Assembly: GCA_015680685.1 (NCBI GenBank)
Contig: MNCI01022494.1
Span: 568,148-630,147, forward strand
Origin: Gnetum montanum
Lineage: Eukaryota > Streptophyta > Gnetopsida > Gnetales > Gnetaceae
DNA length: 62,000 bases
Direction of reading: 5' to 3'
Shown: positions 60,487 through 62,000 of the stretch, in pieces
Position numbering within the stretch: position 1 is the first letter of the stretch
How the letters are laid out: each line of letters begins with the position of its first letter
Position numbers and translations under genes: made by a program
Notes under the pieces: generated by a model
The model's database searches: none
Seen by the model: the letters and a program-made list of their open reading frames with translations, nothing else
Told to the model about the DNA's origin: nothing

Positions 60487-61421
60487 TAAAGAGTGGCAAG
60501 GTACCCCTACACTTAACCATACGAATACGAGTGTTTCATGCATGATCCGGTCGAACTCCACAGACAGGCTAGTTGTGGTATCTAGATAGTTACTTGTTGA
60601 TCGCAGTTCACTATCTTCCCACCTGGACTAGTATTTTCTTTGTCACATATGGTTTAGTCCAGAGTGAGGTGTATGATGTGTTTCTAAACTAATGCTACTC
60701 CTGAAGGCGATGGAAAATAATCTTAGCTAAGCTAGGAGGAAAAGGGGGAGAGAGAGAGTATACTAAGAGGAGATAGGGAGAGAGAGTCTAAGCTAGCCTA
60801 AGTGCGATGAGCATTCGTTCCTTAATCATCCGTACACATCTTGGACCTTGTGCATGACTACCATTGGGATTACCAAGCACATGGCCTAGGTACACTACTG
60901 GGATACCAAGTAGTCACACTTGAATGCTCATGATTAAGTTGTACTCATTCCACATTTAAGGAGTTTCGGGAGAAGAGATATTAACTACAAAAGCAATAAA
61001 TAACAATTAAATAATTAAACTAAGTGAATGCTCTAATGATGAAGTAATCTCGATCTTTATTTCTGATCATGTGCATGTCCAAGTATGTCACACTCGAATA
61101 AAGGATGTCGTACAATTACAATCATCACACTGCGGGCATGCACTAAGAAATAATTCTAACTCTAAGAAGGAAAAAATACAAGAGTTTAGGTAAGGGACTA
61201 AGAACTATTGTCAAAACCAAGTGCACCGCCTCTTATTTATAGGCTCACATGGGAATTGTGATATCGCGTAAGTGATATCATAGCTACGATATTAGGTGTC
61301 CGATATCGGGACCTATTAGACTTGGTATCTTGTATCAGGGTTCCGATAATAAGGGTCTGATAATAGGGGTTTGATAATAGGACCTGATAGACCATGACAC
61401 TTGACAGACCATGCCTCAGCA
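60487..61421 (-). repeat. Solo LTR, minus strand, inserted in F pol (935 bp)
   Basis: The plus strand runs TAAAGAGTGGCAAGGTACCCC...CTCAGCA, decayed versions of the family termini. TATA reversed at 61231-61243; reversed GATATCGCG / CGATATCGGG motifs at about 61259-61310. No gag, pol or ORF2 is attached. Flanks ATCGG (60482-60486) and ACTGG (61422-61426) agree at three of five bases. Pol resumes directly after it. It resembles A's LTR most. Confidence 0.8.
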
Positions 61422-61426
61422 ACTGG

Positions 61427-62000
61427 TATGGAATACACGTTCCTTAAAAATGGAAAAAATGGTAATTATCAATGCTAATCTTGCTCCCCAACAAAAAGAA
61501 GAACTGCTGAAGGTAATAAATAAATGGTTGGAACCCTTCACTTGGTCATATCCCAAATTAATTGGAATAGATCCTAGGATATGCCAACATAGAATTTACA
61601 CTGACCCCTCCATGAAGCCTCAAACACAACCGTAGAGGTGATTGAACCCTAAGCTGAAGTAAGTAGTTAAGGAAGAAATCAAACAGCTTCTCAAGGCTGG
61701 GTTCATATACCCCATTGCTGATAGCAAATGGGTTAGCCCCTTAGTTATTGTGTCTAAAAAAGAAGACAAATGGAGGATGTGCATAGATTTCAGGCTACTA
61801 AATATGGCAACATTCAAAGATCACTTTCCATTTCCATTTGTCAACCAAGTCTTAGACACCATCGCAGGGCATTGCTATTACAATTTTCTGGATGGGTATA
61901 GTGGATATAACCAGATACAAATAGCCTCATAAGACCAAGCCAAAACTACATTCACCAGTCCTTGGGGAATGTTCACATACAAATAGATGTCGTTTGGCTT
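61427..62000 (+). pseudogene. Element F pol: RT N-terminal part
   Basis: After the solo LTR: MVIINANLAPQQKEELLKVI, then WVSPLVIVSKKEDKWRMCIDF, FPFPFVNQVLDTIAGH and FLDGYSGYNQIQIAS, ending in SPWGMFTY and MSFGL at the window edge. RT motifs A to B are intact apart from stops at 61633, 61930 and 61984. The catalytic FMDDF would lie outside the window. Confidence 0.88.

Larger units (their letters stand above)
56108..62000 (+). mobile_element. Element F: Athila-like element, 3' end outside window
   Basis: 5' LTR (56108-57026, with an N gap), primer site, gag from ATG 57163, protease, then pol interrupted by a minus-strand solo LTR (60487-61421), then RT to the window edge. Its gag is the least shifted among B, C and F: the frame starting at 57163 is kept in the segments at 57271, 58147, 58972, 59560, 61411 and 61750. 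One cannot tell from this window whether F carries ORF2. Confidence 0.85.

Noticed and set aside
1-62000. Reassigned stop codons as an explanation for stops without frameshifts
   Set aside because: Stops replace several different residues, all three stop codons are involved, and positions differ between copies of the same gene. Mutation of dead copies explains this better.

Overview
The window is repeat-dense plant nuclear DNA. I found no host gene, tRNA, rRNA or CRISPR array. It is built from old, nested retroelements of one Ty3/gypsy family plus one degraded endogenous plant pararetrovirus and several LINE fragments. The family looks Athila-like: gag-pol order, decayed tRNA-Asp-type primer sites, and an extra ORF between pol and the 3' LTR. 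The nesting, slow decay and lack of genes suggest a large, slowly purged genome; a gymnosperm is plausible, but that is an inference.

Layout. Element A (2-7432, 5' end outside the window) has gag, a spacer, a long post-gag ORF ('ORF2') and a 3' LTR, but no pol. It interrupts the ORF2 3' end of an older element E, whose 3' LTR is 7872-8706. That LTR is joined to a partial LTR (8707-9076) that serves as the 5' LTR of element B (gag, pol, spacer, ORF2, 3' LTR ending at 21356). From 21357 to 32560 lie a minus-strand LINE endonuclease piece, a rearranged endogenous caulimovirid (22450 to about 30860) and a plus-strand LINE RT piece. Element D (33218-51831) is on the minus strand, keeps ORF2 and the gag N-terminus, and has lost pol. 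Its 5' LTR is split by element C (41404-51420), a full-length plus-strand element flanked by the perfect 5-bp duplication AATGT. A plus-strand L1-type LINE occupies about 52310-55610. Element F (56108 to past the window end) has an N gap in its 5' LTR and a minus-strand solo LTR (60487-61421) inserted in pol.

The LTRs share TGATGAG...CTCATCA-type termini, a TATAAATA box and a decayed tRNA-Asp-like primer site. Their U3 regions differ sharply: GATATCG arrays in A, weaker GATAT motifs in C, D and the solo LTR, and a 45-bp minisatellite in F. The most distinctive component is ORF2. It is a post-pol, coiled-coil protein of about 930 codons, kept in one frame in A and present in A, B, D and E, with a start-codon remnant in C. 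It begins at an ATG in a conserved TGTGA-context that looks like a splice acceptor.

All coding regions are pseudogenes. They carry many in-frame stops, mostly explicable as CAA, CAG, CGA or TGG changed by C-to-T transitions, and few frameshifts. Gag would form particles, pol would copy and integrate, and ORF2 would supply an unknown accessory function. Nothing here looks translatable at full length today.
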